This document shows, piece after piece, positions 11,150 through 22,729 of a stretch of DNA of 64,000 nt. Below the pieces are notes generated by a model. It made no database searches, was not told the DNA's origin, and was given only the letters and a program-made list of their open reading frames with translations. Within the stretch, counting starts at the first letter, position 1. Each line of letters begins with the position of its first letter. The DNA is from Spongilla lacustris (taxonomy: Eukaryota; Porifera; Demospongiae; Spongillida; Spongillidae). The stretch is taken from assembly GCA_949361645.1 (NCBI GenBank), contig OX442422.1, positions 6,137,642 through 6,201,641 of the forward strand, given 5' to 3'. A program made the position numbers and the translations under genes.

Positions 11150-12227
11150 CTTATTTCTCAATTTACCTTAAATGTGAATTATACACTACAGGTGATTTGA
11201 GCATCTACCCATCTGAGATAAAGTCTTCAAAAGGACTGAACTTTGAAATCCTAGGTGCCCGATAGTGACTTTGTGTACTGTGATAAATATGCATCTCAGA
11301 AACGTGCAAAGGCCCAGGAGCTGGATCCTCAGGTGGCTATGCTTCTCCTTCGTCAGTGCGGCAGTTTCTGTAAGATGGTACATCTAGCTTGTTCTACACC
11401 TCCCTCTCTTATGGCTGATGCATTGCAAATGTTTGATAATGACATTCATGAGGCTTTTGCTGAATGCACTGCAGTGGATGGCAAAAGGCCCAACTCTCTC
11501 TTAGCAGAGGTGGGCTGGATCTACGTAGCCTTTCACACCACCAAGCAGTAGCCTAAATTTCATCTATAAGTGCATCTGAGAAGTGTACAGTGTCCATGTC
11601 CCACCTGCTTCAGTGAACCTCTTCAATGCACTCATTCCATCTGCTGATGTCATCACTCTAGATGACATTGTCTCCCCATCATGCTGTTGGCATGCTCTGT
11701 CTAGTAAGATTGATAATCACCGATTTATGCTTCTTTTTGACCATTCATTTTTACCTGACAGAGCCCGCTTGCTATCAGTTTCTTCCCCCAATTCTGCAGC
11801 CTGGCTTTCTATTCTTCCCTCACCAGGTCTTAACCTGCACATGGACCCTCAGGAATTCCAAATTCCCTTAAAATGGTGGCTAGGTGCGGATTTGGCTCAG
11901 GACCTCAACTGCACCTCCTGTCCAAGTCTTGCCTTGATCCATTGGGCCACCATGCTATTACATGCAAGCGATATTGTTTCCGGCCACAATAAACTCCGTG
12001 ATGTTTTTGTGGAGTGTTGTAGGCAAGCTAATGTATCTGCACAAGTCGAGGTTGGAAGTGGCTTTGGGCATGACAAATGCAACACCAGACCAGCAGATGT
12101 TATTGTCCCCAACTGGTCTCTTAGGAAGCCTGCTACATTTGATCTTACCATTATCTCACCACTAAACCCTTTTATTTTGTCTGAAGCGGGAGTGATGGCA
12201 GGATCTGCAGCTTTAGTGGTGTAAGAA
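11150..12227 (+). pseudogene. RLE-type non-LTR retroelement remnant D (left arm)
   Basis: Starts at the NFEILGAP block downstream of the RT core and runs through LLLRQCGSFCKMVHLACSTP, DRARLLSVSSPNSAAWLSIL, IPLKWWLGAD, a damaged zinc knuckle, HNKLRDVFVECCRQA and RPADVIVPNW with ATFDLTI. It ends soon after, at the joint to kinase-gene DNA. Frameshifts lie near 11530 and 11580. The arms' only substitution falls here (12169), changing Pro to Arg in the other arm. Confidence 0.85.
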
Positions 12228-12365
12228 CTGCAATGCAGTTTAATGGCTATAGTATCCTGATTCTAGTACATGTACCTTTAAAAAAGGCTCTCCATATGCA
12301 TGGTGTTGTACAATAATAATTTCAAAATGCTTAATCTAATTATTATGCCGATGTGATTTCTTACC

Positions 12366-13263
12366 AGCACTGAATAATCAGCTTGTAGATAGCCCTGGGA
12401 CACCCAATGACAAACTTACATGCATATACATGCATGCACATGCATATGAAGCCACTAGTCCCATACCTTGCAAACTCTCATGTCAGATAATAAAATATTT
12501 CTAGCTGCAAGGTCTCTGTGTACAAAACCTTTCCTGGAAAGGTAGGCCATGCCTGATGCCACTTGTTGGCAGAACATCAGCAGCTGGTTGGGCCAGGTAA
12601 ATGGTAGCATTTCACCTGGGCTAAACAAATGTGGAGAAATTTGTATTTACTGATACATGTGCACATTAGACCTTCTACCATGGCCTTTGCTTTAGAAGAT
12701 AGTTCCTCAAATCTCCATTGGTGAGTAGCTCTAGTACTATCATTACCTAAAGGCTGGTTCCAATCTTAATAAAAATGTCACTGTTTGAAGACTTAGATAC
12801 ATGTATGCAAATCACTGACAAGATCTTATACATGGTACCTACAGGGTTTCCAATGGTTACCACTCCATACAGCTGCACTATGTTTTCATGGTGGAATTGT
12901 CCGTTGATAGCTGCTTCCTGTAGGAACTTAACCCCATCCTGTGGAGAGGCATCACTCTTGAGCATCTTCAAGGCCACATCTTTTTGTTCAGCTCCATAGC
13001 CATGATTCCACTTTCCCTTGTTTACAGTTCCAAACTCCCCAGAACCCAGATGTGTCAGCACTCTGAGCAAGGAATGGTGTGCAAGTTAGAAAATCCATCC
13101 ATGTAGTCACAATCATATCATTTAGTTCATAAACTTACTGGATTTGCTGCCTTGGGATTTCAAGGTACTTCTTGGCAGACATTTGCTGATATATCTCCCC
13201 ATAGTCTGAGGAAGGCATCCAAAATGGATCTTCTGCACAATCAGTAAGCTCCTTAGTGACCAC
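12366..13263 (-). pseudogene. Partial tyrosine kinase gene copy (left arm)
   Basis: Exon-like blocks match the receptor kinase at 44373-48570: juxtamembrane 13139-13263, P-loop exon 12843-13062 ([17 protein letters not shown]), 12679-12746 ([15 protein letters not shown]), catalytic loop 12467-12620 (HRDLAARN), and a remnant at 12366-12407 encoding [13 protein letters not shown]. The exons with DFG and APE are missing: the intron after VCK jumps straight to the remnant, a deletion of about 500 bp relative to the gene. No transmembrane or C-terminal exon is present, so a working kinase cannot be made. Confidence 0.85.
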
Positions 13264-13404
13264 CTGAAAATAAGCACAACAAGCACATGCAGAGCTAGAA
13301 AAACAGTTATGGAAGTGCATGTGTGTAATAATAATAATAATATGTATGCATTTAAATAAGGTGTTTTTTGTGTAATAATAGTAATTGTTAATGTTTTAAT
13401 TAAA

Positions 13405-13430
13405 ATAATAATAATAATAATAATAATAAT
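13405..13430. repeat. (TAA)n at the 3' end of RLE element A
   Basis: A short TAA array directly after the 3' end of the minus-strand RLE element; mirrored at 18631-18656. Confidence 0.9.
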
Positions 13431-15420
13431 TTCATTACATAACACAATTAAGTTTAATACTCAAGAAGGGGAGCACGGGCACATCTGAGGAGGATGGCTC
13501 TTGCATTCTGCCTCATCAGTGTGACAGCCAGCAGGCAGTACATTTGGCACAGTGCCTCAGTTTCACAGATTCCCACTTGCATAGCTAGCCTCTTGCTCAA
13601 TCTAGAGTAGCATTCTTTGGCTTCACATCCCCAACCACCATAGACTTCCACCACTAATGGAATACATGTCCAGCCCAACCTTGCACACATCTGATCATTC
13701 TTGGCATGCTTTTCAATCTCACCAACCTCTGCAGAGTTGCCTGAAGCCAAACTCGCTTCCAGAATCAAGTCCGTATTAAGCGGATGAATGACTTTCAGGT
13801 CAAAAGCTGCAGGGTTGGAGAGGGACCAGTTTGGCACCAGCACATCAGCTGGCCTAGAAAAGTCTATGCCTGGACCTTTCTCCAGTTGAGGAGATAAGCA
13901 TGCTTTGGAGCACAGGTTGGCAACACAGTCTCTCAGCTTATTGTGCCGTGCAATGACATCCCCTCCAGAACGACATGTAAGGGCGTGGTGGCAATCTGGA
14001 TCAAGGGCACTTGAGCAGAAGGGACATTTACTGTCAGCTGAGAAGACAGGTAGACCTAGCCACCATTTTAATAGGACTTGCATCTCTTGAGGCTCCAAAG
14101 CTAAGTCATTGTGTATGCAAGGAATAGCTCTCAACCAGGCATTAGCATTACTGGCTGATACTGCTCTGAGTCTTGCTCTGGTACAGACTGTACTGTTGAT
14201 AAGAAGAGTCTGAAAGGAATTGTCTTCAATTTTGCCTGATAGATGGTGCTGTTGTGGAGGAGAGCTAGTCACTGATTCAAATGTTATTGCATCAGCAGAG
14301 TTGATCTTTGTGTTGTAGAGTGCTATTGCCTGTTTGAGGTGATGGGAAGCATTTGGAGCACTGGTGACATCAATAGCATTGGACAAAGACGAAATAAATG
14401 CACTGGAGGAGTGGTTAGAGACTGATGTCAATCCAAGACCACCATGCCGTAATGGTAGCTGAACTTGTTTGGTGGCTGAAAGTGTAAGTTCAAAGGCTGC
14501 ACATTCTTCCAAACAGTGGAGGACATCTTCATCAAAGAGCATAAACTGCCTTAGAGAAGAATCACACGGAGGAAGTGAGCGACCTAAATGGGACAGCTTA
14601 CAAAAGCTAGCACAGTGGCGAAGTAGCAAGATGGATACTTGAGGGTCACATAGCTGAGGTAAAAGATGGAGAAGAGAACAAGCCTGCTTTCTCTTTGCCT
14701 CAATGTATTCACCACAAAATTCTGGACTTCCAATTGGTGCCCCCAGGATTTCAAAGTTAGGTGTAGTTGATGTAGGGATGCTGGAGTCGAAAGGTTGAAA
14801 GGTATCTGTATTAGGACTGAACAGTTCACATTTGGATGGGTTAAGGATCAGACCATTTGGCTTGCCTTCTGCACCTAGGACCTCTAGAGCTCTGAGCACA
14901 GCAGAGCCTGGACCAGCCAGGGCCCCATCATCTAAGTACCAGGCATTAAGCAAGAGCTGTTGACATTGAGGGTCAGCTGCTAACTTTTTCAGAACTGATT
15001 GAAGGACTAGAGCAAACAGTAGAGGGCCAAGAGGATCACCTTGCTGAACCCCTGATGCCGAGGAAATTGAACCAACAGGATGCCAAAGTTTTGGATGTTG
15101 TGAGTAACACCAGGAGGTCCATGGGTAAATCTCTGGAAAGTGCATTAAACATTGTTGGAGAACAGCATCCCTAGATACAAGATTAAAAGCATTCTGCATG
15201 TCGATTTTAACAACAGCAAAATCAGGGTCACTCCAATGCTGCTCTAAAACCTCTCGGAGGTTGTGGATTATCTTTTCTGATCCTCTTGGGCACGCCACAC
15301 CAAACTGAAAAGGACTGAAAAAGTCAGAAGCCTTTTCCTTTACCACGTTGCAGGCACACTTGCTAGCCAGCCTTCTTATCACCTCCCCTACAGCAATTGG
15401 CCTAACATCCCAACTGTTTC
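13431..15420 (-). mobile_element. RLE-type (R2/R4/Dong-like) non-LTR retrotransposon A, 5' truncated
   Basis: One open frame covers 15420-13454; counting residues from the GTG at 15382: RT motif A KIDMQNAFN (Asp61), GVQQGDPLGPLLFALVL (111-127), catalytic WYLDDG (Asp151, Asp152), a CCHC knuckle (Cys453, Cys456, His465, Cys470), RHNKLRD, then RPAD (510-513) and DLK (528-530), spaced as in the restriction-like endonuclease of R2/R4-type elements. The frame stays open upstream (RPIAVGEV) until (TAA)n interrupts it, so the GTG is not a real start and N-terminal DNA-binding domains are lost. TAA arrays flank both ends. The RT core is intact but the element is incomplete. Confidence 0.85.
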
Positions 15421-15422
15421 CC

Positions 15423-15423
<1 letters not shown>

Positions 15424-15467
<44 letters not shown>
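15424..15467. repeat. (TAA)n between two RLE elements
   Basis: About 15 TAA units lying between the 5' end of RLE element A (minus) and the 5' end of RLE fragment C (plus). Confidence 0.95.
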
Positions 15468-15843
15468 TTACTAAACTAACTCAAAAACTGTTATCTGCTA
15501 AATTGGAGGACCAGCAATTTACCAAGCTATTTGCTAATGCTTCACTGCCGGATAGGGCTCGATTACTTTCAATTTCCTCGCCTCACTCCTCAGCTTGGCT
15601 ATCTGTCACACCTTCCCCAAGGCTCAACCTTCATCTTGATCCCTCTGAGTTTCAAGTTGCCATTAAGTGGTGGTTAGGCCTTCCTGTGAGTCAAGGTCAG
15701 CTTTGTCCCCAATGCATGTCCCATTCTTTGGATCACTTTGGTCACCATGCTCTGTCATGTAAAAATGGCTCCGATGTGGTTTCCCGCCACAACAGAATCC
15801 GAGACACCCTTTTCGAGTTCTGTCAGCGTGCAGGCTTGGGTGC
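15468..15843 (+). pseudogene. RLE-type non-LTR fragment C
   Basis: Starts right after (TAA)n with KLEDQQFTKLF, continues through DRARLLSISSPHSSAWLSV, VAIKWWLGLP, an intact CCHC knuckle (CPQC, HHALSC) and RHNRIRDTLFEFCQRAGLG, then is cut by a Gypsy LTR beginning TGTAGTGT. The endonuclease-like and C-terminal parts are missing; they would have lain beyond the Gypsy insertion, in DNA lost at the palindrome junction. Confidence 0.85.
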
Positions 15844-16038
15844 TGTAGTGTATGGCTTAACCCGCGACCTAAACGCGCAGCGTCTAGCCAAGGGTCAGTT
15901 AGAACTGCCAACAACTATAGCACAGCAGAACCAAACAATGGGTACAATACACTACCTTAAATACTATAACCAATAACAGGTTTAGCCAGTCTCTTGGACA
16001 TGCGCAGGTGGAATAGTCCAAAGGTCACAAACACTACA
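15844..16038 (-). repeat. 3' LTR of the Ty3/Gypsy element
   Basis: A 195-bp block beginning TGTAGTGT and ending ACACTACA, the short inverted ends expected of an LTR. On the minus strand it is directly preceded by a purine-rich tract (AAAGGGGGAGGAG at 16039-16052), the plus-strand priming site. The partner LTR is missing from the window. Confidence 0.85.
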
Positions 16039-18073
16039 CTCCTCCCCCTTTAGTTCCAACTTCAGAGACGATCAGGTGGACGATGAACACGAGTAGAACG
16101 TCTGAGTACAACTGGTTCAGGAGCTTCTGTTGGTTTAACAGTGGGTTCTGCTGGGGCATCAGGAACTGGTTCTGGTTCTGGTAGGGCCTGTGGGTCAGGT
16201 TCTGCTGGAACAACCTCTGCAGTGTCAAGTGTCCCCCTTGGGAACACTTCATCATCAGATGTAACAGGTACCACTTCTTCACAACCACGAGCACGTACAT
16301 GATCAATATGACGTCGCACTTGCTGACCATCACTAAGAATAATGACCATGGACACTGGACCTGTCATCGCAACCACCTTCCCTGATATCCATTTAGGACC
16401 ATTACCACTGAAGTTGCGAGCATACACCAGGTCACCAGTTCTGAATGTACGAGTCTTAGTGTGCTCATCATGCCTCTTCTTCTGGCGTTCTTGCTCTTTC
16501 CGGACTCTGACTCCCACCTCTGGGAACAGAAAATCAAGGTGTGATCTTGGCTTACGACCAAACAACAGTTCTGCCGGAGAATGACCTGTAGTAGAGTGAG
16601 GAGTTAATCTGTATTGGAAAAGGAATCGAGATAGGTGAGTATCCAAATCCCCCCCTGTAACCATCTTCTTCATGGCTTCCTTGAATGTTTGCACTGCCCG
16701 TTCGGCTAAACCATTACTAGCTGGATGGTAGGGAGCACACCTGATATGTCTAAACCCATTCCTTTTAACGAAGGTAGCAAAATCCATACTTGTAAAGGCA
16801 GAACCATTATCAGTGACCAACACTTCAGGTAGCCCATGAGTAGAAAAGATGTGCCTGAGAGCTTTGATAGCCTGCTGGGAGGATGGTGTTGACACTGGTA
16901 CTACCTCAAGCCATTTAGAGTGTGCATCAACCAGGATTAAGAAAGTCCTACCCATGAACGGACCGGCGAAGTCTACATGAAGGCGTGACCAAGGCTTGGA
17001 TGGCCACTCCCACGGGTGCAGTGGTGCTTCTGGAGGTGACTTTCTGTTGGCCTGACATGCTGCACATTGCTTAACTTTTGTCTCCAAATCTGCATCAATT
17101 CCAGGCCACCACACCATACTCCGAGCCAAAGCTTTCATTCGATGTATACCTGGATGTGCATCATGTAACACCCGAATCACTGCCTCCACCCCAGCTGGCG
17201 GTATTACAACACGATGTCCCCATAAAATGCATTCATCCTGCACACTTAGCTCATCTTTACGTCGCGTAAATGGTTGCAACTTTTCTGCAAAGGATGAATC
17301 CTCTTGCCAACCATGCAGGATCATGTGTCTGACGTGGGAGAGCAGAGGGTCCTTCCCTGTCCATGCCTTGATGTTAGTAAATGTCACAGGGGACTCCTGA
17401 TCAGCCAGAGCGCCCATCATCAAAATCAAATCACCTGGCACTGGAACATCACTTGGCGCCTCAGCTAGGGGTAGCCGACTGAGGCAATCTGCATTTCCTT
17501 GCTCCTTCCCAGGCCTGAACTTAATCTGGTAGCTGTACGCACTTAAAGTTAGTGCCCACCTCTGAATTCGTGATGAAGCCATGGCAGGAACAGGACGTTT
17601 CTCACTAAAAAGAAACTGCAGCGGCTTATGGTCAGAATACACTGTAAAGGTCCTACCCAACAAATAGTGATGGAACTTCTTTACTCCAAAGACTACTGCC
17701 AACCCTTCCTTTTCAATCTGTGGGTATTTTCTCTCAGCAGGTGCCAATGTGCGGGAAGCATAGGCAATCGGTCTGTCTGACCCGTCTTCCAATTCATGGG
17801 CCAACACAGCTCCCACACCATAGGGAGAAGCATCACAGGACAGGATCAGTTTTTTATCAGGATCAAAATGCGTCAGAAGGTCTGCTGACGTCAGCTGAGA
17901 CTTAGCAGTCTGGAAGGCTCTCTTATGATCATCACCCCAGCTCCAAGCAACATTCTTTTGCAGCAACCTGTACAACGGAGAAAGAGTATTAGCAAGATTA
18001 GGCAGAAACTTGCCATAATAATTAACTAAACCCAAGAACGATCTCAATTGTTCCAAATTTTGAGGGGCTGGAG
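16039..18073 (-). mobile_element. Ty3/Gypsy retrotransposon, 3' half (RNase H, integrase)
   Basis: A single frame of at least 664 codons (stop at 16062) starts in the RT thumb (EQLRSFLGLVNYYGKFLPN). RNase H acidic residues are Asp75, Glu116, Asp142 and Asp190; the HHCC finger is His301, His305, Cys331, Cys334; the integrase triad is Asp362, Asp416, Glu452 (35 residues between the last two). The C-terminus is basic with HRPPDRL. The frame is open up to 18073, where it stops at the palindrome junction, so gag, protease, most of RT and the 5' LTR are gone. The part that remains is undamaged, so the insertion is young. It cannot move on its own. Confidence 0.93.
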
Positions 18074-18607
18074 CACGCCCTTACATGTCGTTCTGGAGGG
18101 GATGTCATTGCACGGCACAATAAGCTGAGAGACTGTGTTGCCAACCTGTGCTCCAAAGCATGCTTATCTCCTCAACTGGAGAAAGGTCCAGGCATAGACT
18201 TTTCTAGGCCAGCTGATGTGCTGGTGCCAAACTGGTCCCTCTCCAACCCTGCAGCTTTTGACCTGAAAGTCATTCATCCGCTTAATACGGACTTGATTCT
18301 GGAAGCGAGTTTGGCTTCAGGCAACTCTGCAGAGGTTGGTGAGATTGAAAAGCATGCCAAGAATGATCAGATGTGTGCAAGGTTGGGCTGGACATGTATT
18401 CCATTAGTGGTGGAAGTCTATGGTGGTTGGGGATGTGAAGCCAAAGAATGCTACTCTAGATTGAGCAAGAGGCTAGCTATGCAAGTGGGAATCTGTGAAA
18501 CTGAGGCACTGTGCCAAATGTACTGCCTGCTGGCTGTCACACTGATGAGGCAGAATGCAAGAGCCATCCTCCTCAGATGTGCCCGTGCTCCCCTTCTTGA
18601 GTATTAA
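18074..18607 (+). pseudogene. RLE element A, C-terminal copy in right arm
   Basis: Identical to the last ~177 codons of element A: starts within HHALTC, keeps RPADVLVPNW, AFDLKV and the C-terminus. The RT is absent because the arm begins here. Followed by the same (ATT)n tail at 18631-18656. Confidence 0.93.
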
Positions 18608-18797
18608 ACTTAATTGTGTTATGTAATGAAATTATTATTATTATTATTATTATTATTTTAATTAAAACATTAACAATTACTATTATTACACAAAAAACAC
18701 CTTATTTAAATGCATACATATTATTATTATTATTACACACATGCACTTCCATAACTGTTTTTCTAGCTCTGCATGTGCTTGTTGTGCTTATTTTCAG

Positions 18798-19695
18798 GTG
18801 GTCACTAAGGAGCTTACTGATTGTGCAGAAGATCCATTTTGGATGCCTTCCTCAGACTATGGGGAGATATATCAGCAAATGTCTGCCAAGAAGTACCTTG
18901 AAATCCCAAGGCAGCAAATCCAGTAAGTTTATGAACTAAATGATATGATTGTGACTACATGGATGGATTTTCTAACTTGCACACCATTCCTTGCTCAGAG
19001 TGCTGACACATCTGGGTTCTGGGGAGTTTGGAACTGTAAACAAGGGAAAGTGGAATCATGGCTATGGAGCTGAACAAAAAGATGTGGCCTTGAAGATGCT
19101 CAAGAGTGATGCCTCTCCACAGGATGGGGTTAAGTTCCTACAGGAAGCAGCTATCAACGGACAATTCCACCATGAAAACATAGTGCAGCTGTATGGAGTG
19201 GTAACCATTGGAAACCCTGTAGGTACCATGTATAAGATCTTGTCAGTGATTTGCATACATGTATCTAAGTCTTCAAACAGTGACATTTTTATTAAGATTG
19301 GAACCAGCCTTTAGGTAATGATAGTACTAGAGCTACTCACCAATGGAGATTTGAGGAACTATCTTCTAAAGCAAAGGCCATGGTAGAAGGTCTAATGTGC
19401 ACATGTATCAGTAAATACAAATTTCTCCACATTTGTTTAGCCCAGGTGAAATGCTACCATTTACCTGGCCCAACCAGCTGCTGATGTTCTGCCAACAAGT
19501 GGCATCAGGCATGGCCTACCTTTCCAGGAAAGGTTTTGTACACAGAGACCTTGCAGCTAGAAATATTTTATTATCTGACATGAGAGTTTGCAAGGTATGG
19601 GACTAGTGGCTTCATATGCATGTGCATGCATGTATATGCATGTATGTTTGTCATTGGGTGTCCCAGGGCTATCTACAAGCTGATTATTCAGTGCT
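18798..19695 (+). pseudogene. Partial tyrosine kinase gene copy (right arm)
   Basis: Mirror of the 12366-13263 pseudogene, with blocks 18798-18922, 18999-19218, 19315-19382, 19441-19594 and a remnant 19654-19695. The same DFG/APE deletion is present, so the deletion happened before palindrome 1 formed. Confidence 0.85.
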
Positions 19696-19833
19696 GGTAA
19701 GAAATCACATCGGCATAATAATTAGATTAAGCATTTTGAAATTATTATTGTACAACACCATGCATATGGAGAGCCTTTTTTAAAGGTACATGTACTAGAA
19801 TCAGGATACTATAGCCATTAAACTGCATTGCAG

Positions 19834-20911
19834 TTCTTACACCACTAAAGCTGCAGATCCTGCCATCACTCCCGCTTCAGACAAAATAAAACGGTTTAGT
19901 GGTGAGATAATGGTAAGATCAAATGTAGCAGGCTTCCTAAGAGACCAGTTGGGGACAATAACATCTGCTGGTCTGGTGTTGCATTTGTCATGCCCAAAGC
20001 CACTTCCAACCTCGACTTGTGCAGATACATTAGCTTGCCTACAACACTCCACAAAAACATCACGGAGTTTATTGTGGCCGGAAACAATATCGCTTGCATG
20101 TAATAGCATGGTGGCCCAATGGATCAAGGCAAGACTTGGACAGGAGGTGCAGTTGAGGTCCTGAGCCAAATCCGCACCTAGCCACCATTTTAAGGGAATT
20201 TGGAATTCCTGAGGGTCCATGTGCAGGTTAAGACCTGGTGAGGGAAGAATAGAAAGCCAGGCTGCAGAATTGGGGGAAGAAACTGATAGCAAGCGGGCTC
20301 TGTCAGGTAAAAATGAATGGTCAAAAAGAAGCATAAATCGGTGATTATCAATCTTACTAGACAGAGCATGCCAACAGCATGATGGGGAGACAATGTCATC
20401 TAGAGTGATGACATCAGCAGATGGAATGAGTGCATTGAAGAGGTTCACTGAAGCAGGTGGGACATGGACACTGTACACTTCTCAGATGCACTTATAGATG
20501 AAATTTAGGCTACTGCTTGGTGGTGTGAAAGGCTACGTAGATCCAGCCCACCTCTGCTAAGAGAGAGTTGGGCCTTTTGCCATCCACTGCAGTGCATTCA
20601 GCAAAAGCCTCATGAATGTCATTATCAAACATTTGCAATGCATCAGCCATAAGAGAGGGAGGTGTAGAACAAGCTAGATGTACCATCTTACAGAAACTGC
20701 CGCACTGACGAAGGAGAAGCATAGCCACCTGAGGATCCAGCTCCTGGGCCTTTGCACGTTTCTGAGATGCATATTTATCACAGTACACAAAGTCACTATC
20801 GGGCACCTAGGATTTCAAAGTTCAGTCCTTTTGAAGACTTTATCTCAGATGGGTAGATGCTCAAATCACCTGTAGTGTATAATTCACATTTAAGGTAAAT
20901 TGAGAAATAAG
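19834..20911 (-). pseudogene. RLE remnant D (right arm)
   Basis: Mirror of 11150-12227, differing by one substitution at 19892 (Pro to Arg) and a one-base change in the adjoining homopolymer. Confidence 0.85.
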
Positions 20912-20915
20912 AACA

Positions 20916-21119
20916 GGTTGGCTTTATTGGAACGGGAAGGTAGGGGGGGGGGGGGGGTCCAAAGTGGTAGGAGACTAGAGGTAGGGGTTTGAGCCTCATT
21001 CTTCTTTGTGTACTGATACATAGAATGAGGTTCAAACCCCTACTCTAGTCTTCTACCACTTTGGACCCCTCCCCTCCCCCCCCTCCCCCCCCCCCCCCCT
21101 CGTTCCAATAAAGCCAACC
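20916..21119. mobile_element. Short foldback MITE (right arm)
   Basis: Mirror of 10942-11145. Its C and G tracts are each one base different in length from the partner, the only indels found between the arms. Confidence 0.85.
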
Positions 21120-21247
21120 CATTCTAATTTGGCAGTTTACCTTTAGATGTGTTAATTATTATATATAAACATAGGATTACAAGCAAAGCATATACAAAAG
21201 TAAGTATTAGCACAATGTAAAGCTTATTTATCACAGTTCCAATAAGT

Positions 21248-22501
21248 CTATCCATGGGCCAACTCCCTTCCCATGATGGCCCTTGCCACTGTTCTCACCA
21301 GTGACAAATTGAGGCGGCCATAAATATCAGCAACCATTATTGATTTGGAACTTGACTGGCTAACAGCAAGCAGGGATGCCAAGTGGGAAAATGCACTTTG
21401 TGCTTCTTTCCCCCAGTTTTTATACATTTCCACCACCAGGGGGATACATTTACATGTCCACTCCAATTCCTGGCATTATGTATTGTTAGCAGCATGCTTC
21501 CTGTTTTCAGCCACATGGGCTGCTGCCACTGCAGATACATGAGCTTCATTCAGAGCAGCAGGAGTGAGAAGTGAGGTAACTGTGACATCAAAGGCTGCAG
21601 GCCTTCCTCTGTCGCAACTTTGAACAAGAACATCTGCAGGACGGGAGTTGAAATGTTCCCTACTTAAACCATATCCCACTTCCACCTTCACAGAAAGGTG
21701 GGCATGGCAACAAAAGTCAGCAACGATACATGTATGTCATGCAAATGATTATGATGTGAAACTACATGTACATCCCCACCATGTCTGCAAAAGGTTGCAT
21801 GATGACCTAGTGGGTATAGAGCAATGTCAGGGCAAAAGGGTAAGAGGAACCTCCTGAGGTATCAAGACCCAGCCACCATCTAAGAGCAACCTGACACTCA
21901 GCATTGTCAAGGTGCAGGTCGAAGCCAGTGGAAGGGACAACAGAGATCCAGGAACCTGCATGAGGGGTAGTGATGGAAAGGATTCAAGCCTTGCTCACTG
22001 GAGAGGAGGAGGATAGCAAGGACTGGAATATATGAACATCAGATCTGCGCCAACATATTATAGACAAAGCTTTCTGCGGAGGGGGAGGGGGAGAGGCTAA
22101 AGTGGTTTCCACAGTGATAGAGTCCTGCGAGGAGATTTGGATGTTACAGCCTGTAGCATGTGGATGTCATCAGGGCTACACAGTCCTGAAGGGGCAAGGG
22201 AAGAGATGAAAGCAGCAGAGGAGTGAGGGGCGAGGGAATGAAAGCCTAGTCCACCAAAACATGGAATGAGCTGTGCTTGCTGCCAGTGAGAATCAAAGAC
22301 ATCCGCTGCAAGGCATGAAGTAAACAAAACCTTATCTCTTCACCAAAGGACTTAAGAGAGTCTGCACAAAGGCTATGTGGGGTTGCTCTGGTTAGGTGTA
22401 GTAACTTACAGTAGCATCCACACATGCGGAGAAGTGAGAAAGACACTTGGAGGCAAACTACTGAGACATCCACGAGAACTTTAATAAGCACAATTACATG
22501 C
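21248..22501 (-). pseudogene. RLE remnant B (right arm)
   Basis: Mirror of 9560-10813 with the same frameshifts. Confidence 0.85.
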
Positions 22502-22612
22502 GTTGAAGTGTTTGTCAAGATGCAATATTAAATTATTGTCCCCCAAAGACCATCCAATCAATCTGATCTACATTCAGTGCTCACATCTTTAATTTTTATC
22601 GATTATGTAAAA

Positions 22613-22729
22613 TTATACAAAGATTGTCTGAAATGCACAATCCACATCAAGACCAGGAGTAGAAAGAAGACGTTCTGCACAGGTAGTACGACCTCCCTTT
22701 GCAGCAAGGTGTAATGGAGTATGACCATA
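22613..22729 (-). CDS. Ankyrin repeat exon 8 (right arm)
   Basis: Mirror of 9332-9448, with the same in-frame stop. Confidence 0.7.
   Translation of the reverse strand, partial: YGHTPLHLAAKGGRTTCAERLLSTPGLDVDCAFQTIFV

Larger units (their letters stand above)
1..13987. repeat. Palindrome 1, left arm (inverted repeat)
   Basis: This stretch is the reverse complement of 18074-32060; base p pairs with base 32061-p all the way to the window edge, so the arm may extend further left. The only differences I found are one substitution (12169 C, partner 19892) and two homopolymer changes in the G/C tracts near 10970 and 11110 that cancel in length. The inner end lies inside an RLE-element reading frame that continues unbroken into the spacer, so this arm with its spacer looks like the original and the other arm the copy. 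Confidence 0.97.

Noticed and set aside
11897..12151. Antisense frames over the RLE remnants
   Set aside because: They are shadows of the retroelement reading frame and have no family signature.
15382..15384. GTG start for RLE element A
   Set aside because: The frame is open further upstream and carries RT sequence (RPIAVGEV), so this is a truncated element, not a gene starting here.
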